From Nocardioides sp. Root190 (lineage in GTDB: Bacteria; Actinomycetota; Actinomycetes; Propionibacteriales; Nocardioidaceae), in assembly GCF_001428565.1 (NCBI RefSeq), contig NZ_LMIA01000007.1, positions 398,269 to 462,268 on the forward strand: a stretch of 64,000 nt of DNA. Reading direction: 5' to 3'. Below the pieces are notes generated by a model. It was not told the DNA's origin, did no database searches, and saw nothing but the letters and a program-made list of their open reading frames with translations. Position numbers and translations under genes: made by a program. This document shows, in pieces, positions 52,301 through 60,855 of the stretch; within the stretch, counting starts at the first letter, position 1, and each line of letters begins with the position of its first letter.

Positions 52301-53883
52301 AGGTCGCCGTCGGGCCCGACGGCGATGCCCGACACACCCTCGAGCAGGCCTCCGGACGCGATGACCGTGCTGGTCCAGCCGGGGCCGGACGGCGTCAGCC
52401 TGGTCACGGAGGAGGACGACCACGAGAGGACGTACAGCACGCCGGCGTCGTCGATCGCGATGTCGCCCGGGTTGTCGAGCCCGGTGGCGACCACCGTCCG
52501 CGTCCCGCCCACGCCGGACGGGACGATGCGGACCAGCTCGTCGGTGTCGGGGTCGGGGACGAGCAGGGCGCCATCGGCGTCCTCCACCAGGTGGCGCGGG
52601 TAGTCGATGCCGGAGGGGATGAGCGAGCGGGTGAGGCCGCCGGTGGTGCCGGTGGTGCCGCAGGAGTTGTCCTGGCCGACAGTGACCGTCACCGTGGCCA
52701 CGTCGCAGACCACCGCCGGGTCGCCGCCGTCGCGGACGGCGTAGCGGTAGGAGTCGGTGCCGGAGAAGCCGGCGTCCGGGGTGTAGGTGATCGTGCCGTT
52801 GTCGTTGACGGTCGCGGTCCCGTGCGCGGGGTCCTTGGCGATCGTCGGGTCGGCGAGGGTGACGCCCGTGGCGGTGTCGTTGTCGGCGACGTCGGTCGTC
52901 ACGGCGGCGCCGGCCGTCGTGCTGGCGGTGTCGGCCTCTGCGTCGACGGAGACCGGGGTGAGCCTCACGACGCGGTCGTTGCCGGTGTCGGCGACGAAGA
53001 TGTTGCCGTCGGCGTCGACCGCGACGTCCTCGGGTGCCTCCAGGCCCGAGGTCGAGATCAGGGACTGCACGTAGGCCGTGGACTCGACGGCGAGGCGCAC
53101 GATCCGGTCGTTGCCCGCGTCTGCGACGACGATGGCCCCCACGTCGCCCGACCCGTCGACGTCCAGTCCGCCCGCGGAGGACAGCCCGGTCGACGGGATG
53201 ACGGAGCCCACCACGCCCCCGGGGATGTTCAGTGCCCGCACGGTGTCGGCGGTCGTGAGCAACAGGGTCGACCCCTGGACGGTCAGCCCGTCGACCGCGC
53301 CCACCGGGCCCGACTGCACCGCGGACGACACGTAGCCTCCACCGCTCGGCGTCAGCTTGATGACCCGCTGGTTGGCCGCGTCGCCGACGAAGACGACGCC
53401 GGACGGGTCGACGGCAACCGCCTTCGGCTGGTCGAGTCCCGCGACGACGTCACCCTCGACGTAGCCCCCACCGCTCGGGGTCAGCTTTCGCACGGTGCCC
53501 TGGTCGGCGTCGGTGAGGTAGACGGCGCCGTCGTTCCCCACGGCCAGGCCGTGGGGTGCGGAGGTGCCGTCGACGGGCTCCTGGTCGTAGTCGGTCCCGT
53601 TCGGGATGAGCCTCACGACCTCCGGGCTGGCGCCACTGCCGCCGACGTACACGACGCCGGCGGCGTCCACGTCGATGCCTCGCGGCGTGTCGAGGCCGGT
53701 GGCGATCGTGGACTGCCGGTAGCCCGACGACGGCGTCGCCCCACACGACGCCGCCGCGGCCACGGCGGCCGGAGCCACCGTCGTTCCAGCGCCGGTGACG
53801 ATCACCGCGCCGGTCATCGCGACGAGGCCCGCCAGGGCCACCCGCGCAGTCTTCCTGGGTCCCATGTCTGGTCCTGTCTCCAT
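49330..53883 (-). CDS. Giant exported protein: three NHL propellers, cadherin-like modules, C-terminal sortase
   Basis: The product is 1517 residues. A signal peptide (residues 1-45) is followed by three NHL-type propellers (about 58-315, 408-678, 765-1028), rich in GIAVDADGNxYVADTGNDRVV repeats. Four cadherin-like/tandem-95 modules (about 312-405, 677-765, 1030-1125, 1127-1222) with ITYTPDAGFSGTDSYRY motifs separate and follow them. An Ig-like region comes next. The last 147 residues (1371-1517, bases 49333-49773) are a class F-like sortase: VIAGHVSD with His1425, LTLVTCTG with Cys1492, and Arg1502 in RNGRFHYTKN. The usual Arg position just before the final strand is Thr, so the catalytic Arg is uncertain. 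The ATG overlaps the upstream lipoprotein stop (TGATG). Confidence 0.88.
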   Translation of the reverse strand: METGPDMGPRKTARVALAGLVAMTGAVIVTGAGTTVAPAAVAAAASCGATPSSGYRQSTIATGLDTPRGIDVDAAGVVYVGGSGASPEVVRLIPNGTDYDQEPVDGTSAPHGLAVGNDGAVYLTDADQGTVRKLTPSGGGYVEGDVVAGLDQPKAVAVDPSGVVFVGDAANQRVIKLTPSGGGYVSSAVQSGPVGAVDGLTVQGSTLLLTTADTVRALNIPGGVVGSVIPSTGLSSAGGLDVDGSGDVGAIVVADAGNDRIVRLAVESTAYVQSLISTSGLEAPEDVAVDADGNIFVADTGNDRVVRLTPVSVDAEADTASTTAGAAVTTDVADNDTATGVTLADPTIAKDPAHGTATVNDNGTITYTPDAGFSGTDSYRYAVRDGGDPAVVCDVATVTVTVGQDNSCGTTGTTGGLTRSLIPSGIDYPRHLVEDADGALLVPDPDTDELVRIVPSGVGGTRTVVATGLDNPGDIAIDDAGVLYVLSWSSSSVTRLTPSGPGWTSTVIASGGLLEGVSGIAVGPDGDLFVTAGASTGDQGRVLRLAADSGYSPETIATGLYYVDDVAVDSEGVVYATTATGVIELVDTGSGWTQSDVLTGGQEGFGITVDDEGAVWVGDPDGDGLLRLTRADDGWTESPNPAWDGGSPTSIVVTEGGVVFGLDGYDEIIRMGPAFLEATDDVAAVEAGGALTIDVRANDVTNAALAAPSLVSAPANGAVVVQPDGTMTYTPTPSWTGTDTFRYEIRDAGSQVCSVGTVRVTVTSAGGCPTLASTADAFRIEGTHDLAEPTGIAVDANRIIYISDVGQQRVIGWGPGSGPAWIDGRDGLDPQGIAVDADRNVYYADEDEHEIVKMTWSEDDGYTRSVLATSLQRPSGVAVDAGGRVFFAENSSGHVHVLTPSGEDYTSSLVTSGLDRPRGLAIDGDGNLYVADSTNDRIVQLTPTGSGWTTSTVSTSVDDPTGVAVDPSGAVIVGDTGNNRVLRLTPSPTGHTQSTITIWGDHTPTWVAAFEGAVLVVDHDTGEVVIIGSAGINAVDDTAGSTPVGTPVTTDVRDNDTTSPEGGALDLPSVVDAPDGGSTTVNDDGTITYTPDAGFSGADSYRYEVRDDQDPATVCDAATVRVIVQNVFSGEGQASTPYNTPVTLALADIVTTTGKPLDPARTTLARAAGDGGVVIDAATGDVTYTPDAGFSGEDTFAIQVCDTSEPVQCHEAEVRVTVAARSGPSSTPRIVTKAAERVALRVASTGRPASVRLSDRVTISGFVPGGASTGRATLYGPVPKVTSATCTPARAVRTVTFTPRNGTFQTPSVPVNRPGRYTWVVSTGADENNLAATHACGLAAETTLVHRPAVGNLAVEAGYSGTTRGRLRAQPASIAVPAIGMKAPITAVGARRGTMLIPASMTRGGWYAGSAAPGEAIGSTVIAGHVSDRRDRPGVFGKLRRARVGQVVTVRAVDGTVQRYRITSVRSQSRSRGISGAAVSTTGSHRLTLVTCTGKVTYRNGRFHYTKNLVVTAVPIP

Positions 53884-54377
53884 CAATCGCCCCGGCTGAC
53901 GGCGCGCACGACACACGCCGTCCCGGGGGTGGTCTCGAACCGGCGCCGCGCCGTCCAGGTCGTCGTCGACCCGGCGGAGACGGTCACCGTGGTGGTCGCC
54001 GAGTCGACGATCCGGGCCTGGGCGTCGGTGAAGAACACGAGCACGTCGAACGTCAGCTCGCCGGAGCCCGGGTTGTGCGCGGTCCCGACGGCCCGCCAGC
54101 CGTCCGCCGTCGGATCGCACCCGGTCAGGGCCACGTGCTGGTAGAGCTCGGGGTCGTTGCGCAGCGCGGTGCCCGACGGGATCCGGTGCTGCACCCCGCT
54201 GAACTCGGGTGCCGGTTCGCTGGCCTGGTCGCTGGCCGCCTCGGCGGGACGATCAGGGGGCGCGGCGAGGTCGGCGTCGTCCGGTGCCGGGGCGTTCGCG
54301 CACGCAGCGGTGCCGAGCAGGACCGCCGTCGCTGCGCAGGCGCGAGCGAACCGAGAAGCGCGCAAGGTGGGGAGCAT
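53883..54377 (-). CDS. Lipoprotein with FxLyD-like domain, coupled to the sortase-propeller gene
   Basis: The product is 164 residues. A lipoprotein signal (lipobox LGTAAC, Cys near 26) is followed by an acidic Ala/Pro linker. The single beta-domain reads VALTGCDPTADGWRAVGTAH, FDVLVFFTDAQARIVDS, TVTVSAGSTTTWTARRRFE, resembling FxLyD domains of surface lipoproteins. ATG 54377 follows GAAGG directly; an upstream ATG at 54431 would give an unusually long N-region. The stop overlaps the start of the giant gene, so both are made together and probably act together at the cell surface. Confidence 0.8.
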   Translation of the reverse strand: MLPTLRASRFARACAATAVLLGTAACANAPAPDDADLAAPPDRPAEAASDQASEPAPEFSGVQHRIPSGTALRNDPELYQHVALTGCDPTADGWRAVGTAHNPGSGELTFDVLVFFTDAQARIVDSATTTVTVSAGSTTTWTARRRFETTPGTACVVRAVSRGD

Positions 54378-54438
54378 CCTTCGTTCCGAGGTGCGGACGA
54401 CGCACCGGCGGATCCAGCGAACCCTCACCATTGGCTCC

Positions 54439-55899
54439 GTGACAATGCTCCGTCGCGGATGTCGCCCGGCGGGTCACCCGCTCGGCGCCGTCATCGCCCT
54501 GCTCGCGGCCGTCGAGGTGGCCAGTGGCGTCATCCAGGGCTACTACGGCCCGGTCATGGTCGACATCGCCCACGAGCTGGACGTGTCGTACGCCGACCTC
54601 AACTGGCTCGAGGCCGCCCAGCTCATCTTCTCGGCGCTCGTCGTGCCGGCGCTCGCTCGCCTCGGCGACCTCGTCGGCCACCGGCGCGTGCTGGTCCTGG
54701 CGACCGCGGTGACGGCCGCGGCCACGTGGGGGATCGCGTTCGCGCCGAGCTTCCCGCTGATGCTGGTGGCCTGGACGCTGCAGGGGACCTATGTCGTCTG
54801 GCTCCCGATCGAGGTCGCGATCATCCACCGTCGCTCGGCCGGTCGGCCCGACCAGGGGCGCGTCACCCGGCGTACGGCGGCGGTCCTGGTCGCGACCCTC
54901 GAGCTGTCCGTGATCGTCGCCGCGGTGCTTGCGGGCCAGCTCGCGGACCGGGTGTCGCTCACCACGATGCTGATGCTGCCCGCCGTGGCGGTCACCCTGT
55001 GCCTCCCACTGCTCTGGCTGCTCGAGGAGGTCCCCGTCGAGGGCGGCCGCCCCGACGGGTTCCCCCGCTTCGACTGGGGCGGGCTGGCCCGGCTGGCGCT
55101 CGCGGTCCTCGCCGTGCTGGGTGGGCTCGTGCTGGTCCGGGTCGGGGGCCTGTCCTCGGCCCCGGCCTGGCTGCTGCTCGTGGCCGGCCTGGCGTTGCTG
55201 GTGCCGTGGTGGCGCCACGAGGCACGCCACCACGATCCGCTCGTCGACGTGCGCCTGCTGGCCCAGCCGGCGCAGTGGAGCGTCCAGCTCACGGCGTTCC
55301 TGGTGGGGATCTCGCTCCTCGGTGCGCAGGTGCCGCTGTCGACGTACTTCCGCAGCGACCCCGACGTGCACGGCTTCGGGTTCGGCCTCACCGCGGCAGA
55401 GGGCTCGGCCCGCGTCGCGCTCTACGTCGCCTGCCTCGCTGTCGGCGCGCTGGGCCTCGGCGCCCTCAGCCGGCTGCTCGGCGCGCGCGGCGCGATGGTG
55501 ACCGGCTGCCTCACCTACGCCGTCGGGTACGCCGCCTGGCTGCCCCTCCACGCCAGCCCCGGTGCGGCCTGGGGCGTGATGGGAGTGATCGGCCTCGGCA
55601 CCGGGGTGCTGGTGGCTGCGATCCCTGCCGCGGCCGCTGCGGTCGCACCGCCCGGTCGCGTCGGCTCGGCCACGGGCCTCACCAACGCGGCCAAGACCAT
55701 CGGCGGTGGTCTGGCGTCCTCGGTCTTCGCCCTCTGCCTGGGCGGCGGCCTCGCGGGCTACCACGCGGTCTGGTCGATCTGCGCCGTCTCGGGGCTGCTC
55801 GCCGCCGCCGTGCTCGCGTTCACCTCGCGGGCCAGCGAGCGAGCTGGTGAGGGGATCAGCGAGGTGCCAGCAGGTCCAGCTCGATCGCCTTCTCGATGA
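54439..55899 (+). CDS. MFS transporter (14-helix, DHA2-like)
   Basis: The product is 486 residues with about 14 membrane helices. Visible are GYYGPVMVDIAHELDVSYAD, the motif A-like LARLGDLVGHRRVLVLA, the motif C-like region AVLAGQLADRV, and the late motif GRVGSATGLTNAAKTIGGGL typical of drug-efflux permeases. Motif A is degenerate. GTG 54439 (seven bases after CACCAT) or ATG 54445 are possible starts. Its 3' end overlaps the convergent LuxR gene by 44 bases. Substrate unknown. Confidence 0.85.
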   Translation: MTMLRRGCRPAGHPLGAVIALLAAVEVASGVIQGYYGPVMVDIAHELDVSYADLNWLEAAQLIFSALVVPALARLGDLVGHRRVLVLATAVTAAATWGIAFAPSFPLMLVAWTLQGTYVVWLPIEVAIIHRRSAGRPDQGRVTRRTAAVLVATLELSVIVAAVLAGQLADRVSLTTMLMLPAVAVTLCLPLLWLLEEVPVEGGRPDGFPRFDWGGLARLALAVLAVLGGLVLVRVGGLSSAPAWLLLVAGLALLVPWWRHEARHHDPLVDVRLLAQPAQWSVQLTAFLVGISLLGAQVPLSTYFRSDPDVHGFGFGLTAAEGSARVALYVACLAVGALGLGALSRLLGARGAMVTGCLTYAVGYAAWLPLHASPGAAWGVMGVIGLGTGVLVAAIPAAAAAVAPPGRVGSATGLTNAAKTIGGGLASSVFALCLGGGLAGYHAVWSICAVSGLLAAAVLAFTSRASERAGEGISEVPAGPARSPSR

Positions 55900-58432
55900 C
55901 GGCGTCACGGGAGTTGACCCCGAGCTTGCGGTAGATCCGCTGCAGGTGGGTCTTCACGGTGTTCTCCGTGACGTGCAGGGCGGCAGCCGCCGTGGCCCGG
56001 GTGGGGTGCCGCGACAGGGCCACGATGACGGCTCGCTCCTGCGGCGTCAGCGACGCGGCTGCGATGTCCGTGACGATGCACGGGGGCACGGTCCCCGCGA
56101 GGTAGGTGCGCAGGGCGTCGTCGCCCTGGGTCGCGGCCAGCTCGCGCAGCGCTGCGATGTCCTCGGCGGGGAGGTACATCAGGTGGGCACGCCCCCCGGT
56201 CGGACCCACGAGCGCGAGGACCCGGTCCAGCAGTGCCGCCGCCACCTCGGGCCGGTGCGAGCGCAGCGCGACCGCGCCGCCCAGCGTCAGTGTCGCCGCA
56301 CGCGACCGGGCGGTGTGGCCGTCGCGGGCCTCGAGCCCGGACAGGGCAGCCAGGGCCTCCGCCGTGCGTCCGGCGACGAGGTGGGCGAGCATGACGGCGG
56401 GGGCCAGCTGGCCGGCGTACCTCGTCCGGGTGCGCAGCAGCGGTCCCGCCTTGGTGCGGTTGCCGGCCGCCAGCCAGAGCACGGCCAGGGTGCCGCGGAC
56501 GGCGGCGGAGCCGAGGCTGTCGGCTGAGCCCGGGGGGGCCGGCGTGCGGGCGAGGGCGGCCTCGACGCGGTGGGCCTCGGTGGCGGCGTGGCCCAGGCCG
56601 AGTCGTGCGTGCATCAGGGTCCAGGTCACGAACGGCCAGAACTCGGACGTGCTGACGAACGAGCACCCGTCGTACTCGGCGATCGAGGCGTCGAGGTCGA
56701 AGTCGTCGAGCAGGAGGGTCGCCTGGCCGATCCGGCCGAGCGCGTTGACGTAGGTGTGGGTCTGCCCGGGGCGCCAGGCCGTCGGGTCGACGTGCTCCTG
56801 CGCGGCGCGGGCCTCGTCGCAGCGACCGTCGATCGCGTTCAGGCCGACGGCGTACACCGCCGTGTGGTTGAGCGACTCCGGTCGGGTGCTCATCGTGATC
56901 GCACGCAGCACGGCGGCGCGCGCCGCGTCGACCTGTCCGTCCTGGCACAGTGAGTACGACAGGTGGCGCAGGGCGGTCGCACCGAGGTCGGCGACGTGCT
57001 GCTGCTCGCCCTCCGGCATCTCCTCGAAGAAGGCCAGCGCGTGGTGGGCCGCACGGGCGGAGTCGTCGAAGCGACCGAGCACGCGCAGGCTCGCCACCTT
57101 CGCGATGTGGCCCATGAGGACCTCGCCAGGCGGCATCTCCGCGAGGCGCGGACCGGTCCAGGCCGCGGGGATCCGGAAGAACTCCGCCGCGGCGCCGAGC
57201 AGCGCCGGGTTGCGGTGACAGGCCAGGCCGCGGCCGAGCGCCAGCGCGGGGTACTGGGTCAGCGCGCGGCTCGGGATGCTGGCGAGGTGCCGGTCGAAGC
57301 GGGCCGAGCTGATCGCCTCGGGGTTGCTCGCGACGAGGGCGGCGAACACGCGACCGGCGATGTCGTAGTCCCGGGCGCCGACCGCGACCTCGAAGGCCGT
57401 CTCGTAGTTGCCGTTGCGGTGCAGCCACGTGGCGGCCAATCGGGCGGCGCGCGCCTGCCGTCCCGCGGGCATGCGGGCGACGTCGGCGAGGACCGCGGTC
57501 CGCAGCGACTCGACGTACTGGAAGACCTGGCGGCCGGGCGCGAACGGGATCCACCGCCCGAAGCCGTTCCACTCCAGCTCGGCCAGGGTCTCCTTCACCT
57601 CGCTCGTGCCCGTCAGCTCGATCGCGAGGTCGATGTCGAAGTACGGCGGCAGGCAGGTCGCGAGGACGAGCTCGTACGCCGCGCCGTCGCCGAGCTGCAC
57701 CCTCAGGTCCTCCGCGACGAGCGACTGCCAGTCGGGAGTGGACGGGTCGGCGGCGGACCGGGCCAGCGACAGCATGGCGGCGCGGACCGCGAGCGGGAAC
57801 CCGTCGGTGGCGTCGTGCAGCTCGGCGGCTCGTGCAGCGGCCTGGTCGGTCGTCCGGGGATCGCCGAAGGTGACCAGCAGGTCGCGGGTCTCCTCGATGG
57901 TGAAGGCGAGGTCGGCGCCGGTCAGCAGCTCCACCTCTCCGCGCAGGGTCCGGCCCGGACTGGCGATGCCGGTGGTGGTGCGGGTGGTGAGCACGACCCG
58001 GAGATCGGGGCAGGCGCGGACCAGGCGGACCAGGTCGGCCTCGACCGCGGCGGCGTCGTCGCGCAGCCGCTCGTGCGCGTCGACCACGAGGACCAGCGGT
58101 CCGCGCTCGGCCAGGGCGTGCGCCACGAGCTCCGCGAGGTCGGCGCTGCGCTCGATGTCGCCGACCAGGCCGGTGGCCTCGTCGGGCGTCAGCACACCCA
58201 GCCGGCCGGCGTTGGTCAGCGCCGCCTGCCAGAAGTTGGTGCGGGGAACGTGGTCGGTCTCCAGGGTCACCCAGATGACGGGGCCGGGCTCGCGTGCGCC
58301 GAGCCAGCAGCGGACCAGGCTGGTCTTGCCGGATCCGCTCGGTGCCGAGAGCACCGCGAGCCGTGGCTCGTCGGCGTCGAGTCGCGCGTGGAGGCGCGGA
58401 CGGATCAGGAGATCGGGGGTCGTTCCCGGCAT
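55856..58432 (-). CDS. Large ATP-binding LuxR regulator (LAL/MalT-like)
   Basis: The product is 858 residues. The N-terminus has a STAND-type P-loop (VLSAPSGSGKTSLVRCWL) and a Walker B-like region LVLVVDAHERL. A long helical TPR/MalT-like sensor domain (about 330-780) and a C-terminal LuxR helix-turn-helix (LTPQERAVIVALSRHPTRAT, TENTVKTHLQRIYRKLGVNS) follow. Such proteins are ligand- and ATP-controlled activators of catabolic or secondary-metabolite genes. AGGGGA precedes the ATG. The gene stands between an MFS pump and a HIT-like gene; its targets are unknown, the neighbouring pump and sulfotransferase/glycosidase-like genes being candidates. Confidence 0.92.
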   Translation of the reverse strand: MPGTTPDLLIRPRLHARLDADEPRLAVLSAPSGSGKTSLVRCWLGAREPGPVIWVTLETDHVPRTNFWQAALTNAGRLGVLTPDEATGLVGDIERSADLAELVAHALAERGPLVLVVDAHERLRDDAAAVEADLVRLVRACPDLRVVLTTRTTTGIASPGRTLRGEVELLTGADLAFTIEETRDLLVTFGDPRTTDQAAARAAELHDATDGFPLAVRAAMLSLARSAADPSTPDWQSLVAEDLRVQLGDGAAYELVLATCLPPYFDIDLAIELTGTSEVKETLAELEWNGFGRWIPFAPGRQVFQYVESLRTAVLADVARMPAGRQARAARLAATWLHRNGNYETAFEVAVGARDYDIAGRVFAALVASNPEAISSARFDRHLASIPSRALTQYPALALGRGLACHRNPALLGAAAEFFRIPAAWTGPRLAEMPPGEVLMGHIAKVASLRVLGRFDDSARAAHHALAFFEEMPEGEQQHVADLGATALRHLSYSLCQDGQVDAARAAVLRAITMSTRPESLNHTAVYAVGLNAIDGRCDEARAAQEHVDPTAWRPGQTHTYVNALGRIGQATLLLDDFDLDASIAEYDGCSFVSTSEFWPFVTWTLMHARLGLGHAATEAHRVEAALARTPAPPGSADSLGSAAVRGTLAVLWLAAGNRTKAGPLLRTRTRYAGQLAPAVMLAHLVAGRTAEALAALSGLEARDGHTARSRAATLTLGGAVALRSHRPEVAAALLDRVLALVGPTGGRAHLMYLPAEDIAALRELAATQGDDALRTYLAGTVPPCIVTDIAAASLTPQERAVIVALSRHPTRATAAAALHVTENTVKTHLQRIYRKLGVNSRDAVIEKAIELDLLAPR

Positions 58433-58487
58433 GGGCGTCCCCTTTCGCGGACCCCTGCCGGCAGTGCCAGCCGCGTCTCCCGAGCCA

Positions 58488-58847
58488 TCAGACCCGCGCT
58501 TCGCCGCCCCAGTTGGCGAGCTTCACGGCGACCTCGTGGAGCTGCTCGGCGGTGACGCCGGCGGCCTCGAAGGTGAGCTGCACGTGTCCGCTGCCCGCAA
58601 CCCGGCCGAGGTCCACGGCGCCCGCGCCGGGGAGGTGCTCGACGATGCGGATCAGGCGGTTGCCGATCCGCCCCATCTGGGAGGCGTGCTCGTCGGAGAG
58701 CTGGCCCAGGCCTTCGTTCTCGCGGTGGTGCAGGGTCAGACCGAGCACGTCGCCGGCGTCGTGGCGGGCGAGGATCCAGATCTCGTCCTCCCAGACCACG
58801 GGTCCGTGGGCGAGCGTGCTGTCGGGGGTCTGCGGGGACTCCGTCAT
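58488..58847 (-). CDS. Short HIT-like protein
   Basis: The product is 119 residues. The order [60 protein letters not shown] and LTFEAAG follows the HIT fold as in the gene at 37675. Here the histidine triad is reduced to a single GHVQL, so catalysis is unlikely. The ATG has the same upstream context as that gene (CACAGT, six bases, ATG). Role unknown; ligand binding is a guess. Confidence 0.6.
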   Translation of the reverse strand: MTESPQTPDSTLAHGPVVWEDEIWILARHDAGDVLGLTLHHRENEGLGQLSDEHASQMGRIGNRLIRIVEHLPGAGAVDLGRVAGSGHVQLTFEAAGVTAEQLHEVAVKLANWGGEARV

Positions 58848-58915
58848 GGCGACACTGTGCCATTCGGCGATCGCGTGTCCCGCATCGACCCCCAAACTGG
58901 AGTCGTTTGGTCGAG

Positions 58916-58921
58916 TATCAT
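58916..58921 (+). promoter_or_regulatory. -10 box of the glycosidase-like gene
   Basis: TATCAT ends six bases before ATG 58928, again the leaderless spacing seen for many genes of the window. Confidence 0.5.
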
Positions 58922-58927
58922 CGGCCC

Positions 58928-59821
58928 ATGACCCTGGATGCGCTGTCCGTCCCGACCCACGAGGGCGCCCGCGTCGTCGTTCCCGCCCCCGATGCCGGTC
59001 CCGGCAACTGGGCGGGCGCGGCCAGCGCGGTCCTGGTCGAGGGGACCTACTGGCTCACCTACCGGGTCCGTCGGCCGCTGACCGACGGGCGAGGGGTGAG
59101 TGTCGTGGTCGCGCGCTCGGAGGACGGCGAGGTCTTCGAGACCGCAGCCGTCGTGGACCGCGCGGCCTTCGGCAGCGAGTCCTTCGAACGCCCCGTGCTG
59201 GTACCCCTGCCCGAGGGCGGCTGGCGCCTCTACCTCTCCTGCGCGACGCCCGACTCCAAGCACTGGTGGGTCGACAGCCTGACGGCCGCGACCCCCGAGG
59301 AGCTGCCCCACGGCGTACGACGCGTGGTGCTGCCGGGCGACAGCACGGTCGCCGTCAAGGACCCTGTCGTCACCCACGGCCCGGACGGCTGGGAGATGTG
59401 GCTCTGCTGCCACCCCCTCGACGAGGTGGGCCACGAGGACCGGATGACCTCGCGCCTGCTGCGCAGCCTCGACGGCCTCGCGTGGGTCGACCACGGTGAG
59501 GTCCTCGCGGGACGTCCGGGGGAGTGGGATGCACGCGGCGCGCGGGTGACCGCGGTGCTGCCGCGGCGCGAGGGCGCGCCGCTGACCGTCCTGTACGACG
59601 GCCGTCGCGACGCCGCGTCCAACTGGTTCGAGACGACCGGCGTCGCCACCTGGGACGGGACGCGCCTGGTCGCCGCCCCCGGTCCGCCGATCTCCTCGCC
59701 GTACGGCGACGGGGCGTGGCGCTACGCGAGTGCGGTAGCGCTGCCCGGGGGTCGGACCCGGTTCTACGTCGAGGCGGCCCGGCCCGACGGGGCGCACGAC
59801 CTCGTCACGCTGGTCCGCTGA
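58928..59821 (+). CDS. Five-bladed-propeller glycosidase-like protein (GH43/GH130 type)
   Basis: The product is 297 residues with no signal peptide, so it is cytoplasmic. [70 protein letters not shown] and a repeated [13 protein letters not shown] give the blade pattern of the GH43/GH62/GH130/DUF377 propeller clan. In that clan such Asp and Glu residues hydrolyse or phosphorolyse glycosides. The exact family and substrate cannot be fixed. ATG 58928 is probably leaderless. The end overlaps the convergent sulfotransferase gene by 17 bases. Confidence 0.7.
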   Translation: MTLDALSVPTHEGARVVVPAPDAGPGNWAGAASAVLVEGTYWLTYRVRRPLTDGRGVSVVVARSEDGEVFETAAVVDRAAFGSESFERPVLVPLPEGGWRLYLSCATPDSKHWWVDSLTAATPEELPHGVRRVVLPGDSTVAVKDPVVTHGPDGWEMWLCCHPLDEVGHEDRMTSRLLRSLDGLAWVDHGEVLAGRPGEWDARGARVTAVLPRREGAPLTVLYDGRRDAASNWFETTGVATWDGTRLVAAPGPPISSPYGDGAWRYASAVALPGGRTRFYVEAARPDGAHDLVTLVR

Positions 59822-60776
59822 GCGCTCGCTGGGCGAACGAGCCGCGATCGCGGGTCGAGAGCCAGTCGGAGTAGTCCTCGCCGGTGATGTCGGACAGGAG
59901 TGCGATGTCGTCGGCGAAGGACGGCAGCAGGCGCTCGCGTTGCGCCGGAGTGAGCGACGGCCGGTGGGCGTCCGAGGTCTGCAGGCGCGCGACGAGCGGC
60001 ACGCTGAGCCGGCGCCACGCCTCGGGCGGCACGAACTGTCCGGCGCGCGCGCCCGCTCGCACGGCCGGGCCGAAGACGGTCGGTCGCCAGCCGGGGGCGA
60101 CGTAGGGACGCGAGTTGTCGCGCGGGATCTCGCCGACCCGGCCCTCGGCGATGCCGAGGAAGCGGCAGGTCCGGTCGACGGTCTCGGCGGGGTGGTCGAC
60201 GATGTCGCGGTAGCGGACGACCAGCACCCGGGCGGGGTCGACCAGCTTGAACAGGTCGCGGAGCTGCTCGCCGTACAGCCCCAGGTCGCGGTAGCGCCAG
60301 AACGGTGCGTGGCCCTCGGCGATGCGCCGGTCCTGCTGGGCGAAGGCCACCTCGAAGTCGGCCTCCGGCTCGAGACCGTCGGACCACAGGTGCATCCAGT
60401 TGCTGTAGGCGCGGTCGATCGGATCGCGCACGACCGCAACGATCCGTACCTCGGGCAGGGCGTCGGCGATCCGGCGCTGCGCGCCGCGGTGCCAGAGGTA
60501 GAACGGCGTCGACTCGCCGCGCAGGGAGCCGGCGGGCGCGGAACGGAACAGGTCGGCGTACGCCTGCTCCTGCCAGACCCACTCCTGCTGCGAGTGCCGG
60601 TCGCCGGGGCCGTTCCAGTGCGGCGGGGGAGCGTTCTCGCACATCCAGTACTTCGGCTCCTTCGGCGTCGTGACGAAGACGTCGGGGTGCGCGGCCAGGG
60701 CGAGGTGCAGCGCGCTGGTGCCGGCCTTGGGCGCGCCGACCAGCAGGAAGTCGGGCTGCGGCTCCCGTGAAGTCAT
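59805..60776 (-). CDS. PAPS-dependent sulfotransferase
   Basis: The product is 323 residues, soluble. The 5'-phosphosulfate loop is [18 protein letters not shown] and the 3'-phosphate site is [20 protein letters not shown]. The later ENAPPPHW and [10 protein letters not shown] regions are typical of the Sulfotransfer_1/3 families that move sulfate from PAPS to an alcohol or sugar. ATG 60776 has TAGACT (minus strand, 60784-60789) seven bases upstream. The acceptor is unknown; the adjacent glycosidase-like gene hints at a sugar or glycolipid. Confidence 0.9.
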   Translation of the reverse strand: MTSREPQPDFLLVGAPKAGTSALHLALAAHPDVFVTTPKEPKYWMCENAPPPHWNGPGDRHSQQEWVWQEQAYADLFRSAPAGSLRGESTPFYLWHRGAQRRIADALPEVRIVAVVRDPIDRAYSNWMHLWSDGLEPEADFEVAFAQQDRRIAEGHAPFWRYRDLGLYGEQLRDLFKLVDPARVLVVRYRDIVDHPAETVDRTCRFLGIAEGRVGEIPRDNSRPYVAPGWRPTVFGPAVRAGARAGQFVPPEAWRRLSVPLVARLQTSDAHRPSLTPAQRERLLPSFADDIALLSDITGEDYSDWLSTRDRGSFAQRALSGPA

Positions 60777-60855
60777 GTATGTCAGTCTAGTTACTTCTGT
60801 ACGCCGACGCGAGTGCCGTCCGCGCCCGGTGCCGCGACTCAATAGGCTGTGCCCC
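60777..60855. promoter_or_regulatory. Divergent leaderless promoters of sulfotransferase gene and purC
   Basis: The minus-strand TAGACT (60784-60789) is seven bases before the sulfotransferase ATG. The plus-strand TAGGCT (60843-60848) is seven bases before the purC GTG. No recognisable operator lies between. Confidence 0.5.

Noticed and set aside
50220..53710. Regularly repeated DNA that could suggest a CRISPR array or satellite
   Set aside because: The repeats encode NHL blades and cadherin-like modules in one frame, vary in sequence, and have no fixed-length spacers.
51196..54144. 982-codon open frame on the plus strand opposite the giant gene
   Set aside because: It is a mirror of the NHL and cadherin-like repeats on the minus strand; the minus-strand protein has coherent domains and a signal peptide, this one has not.
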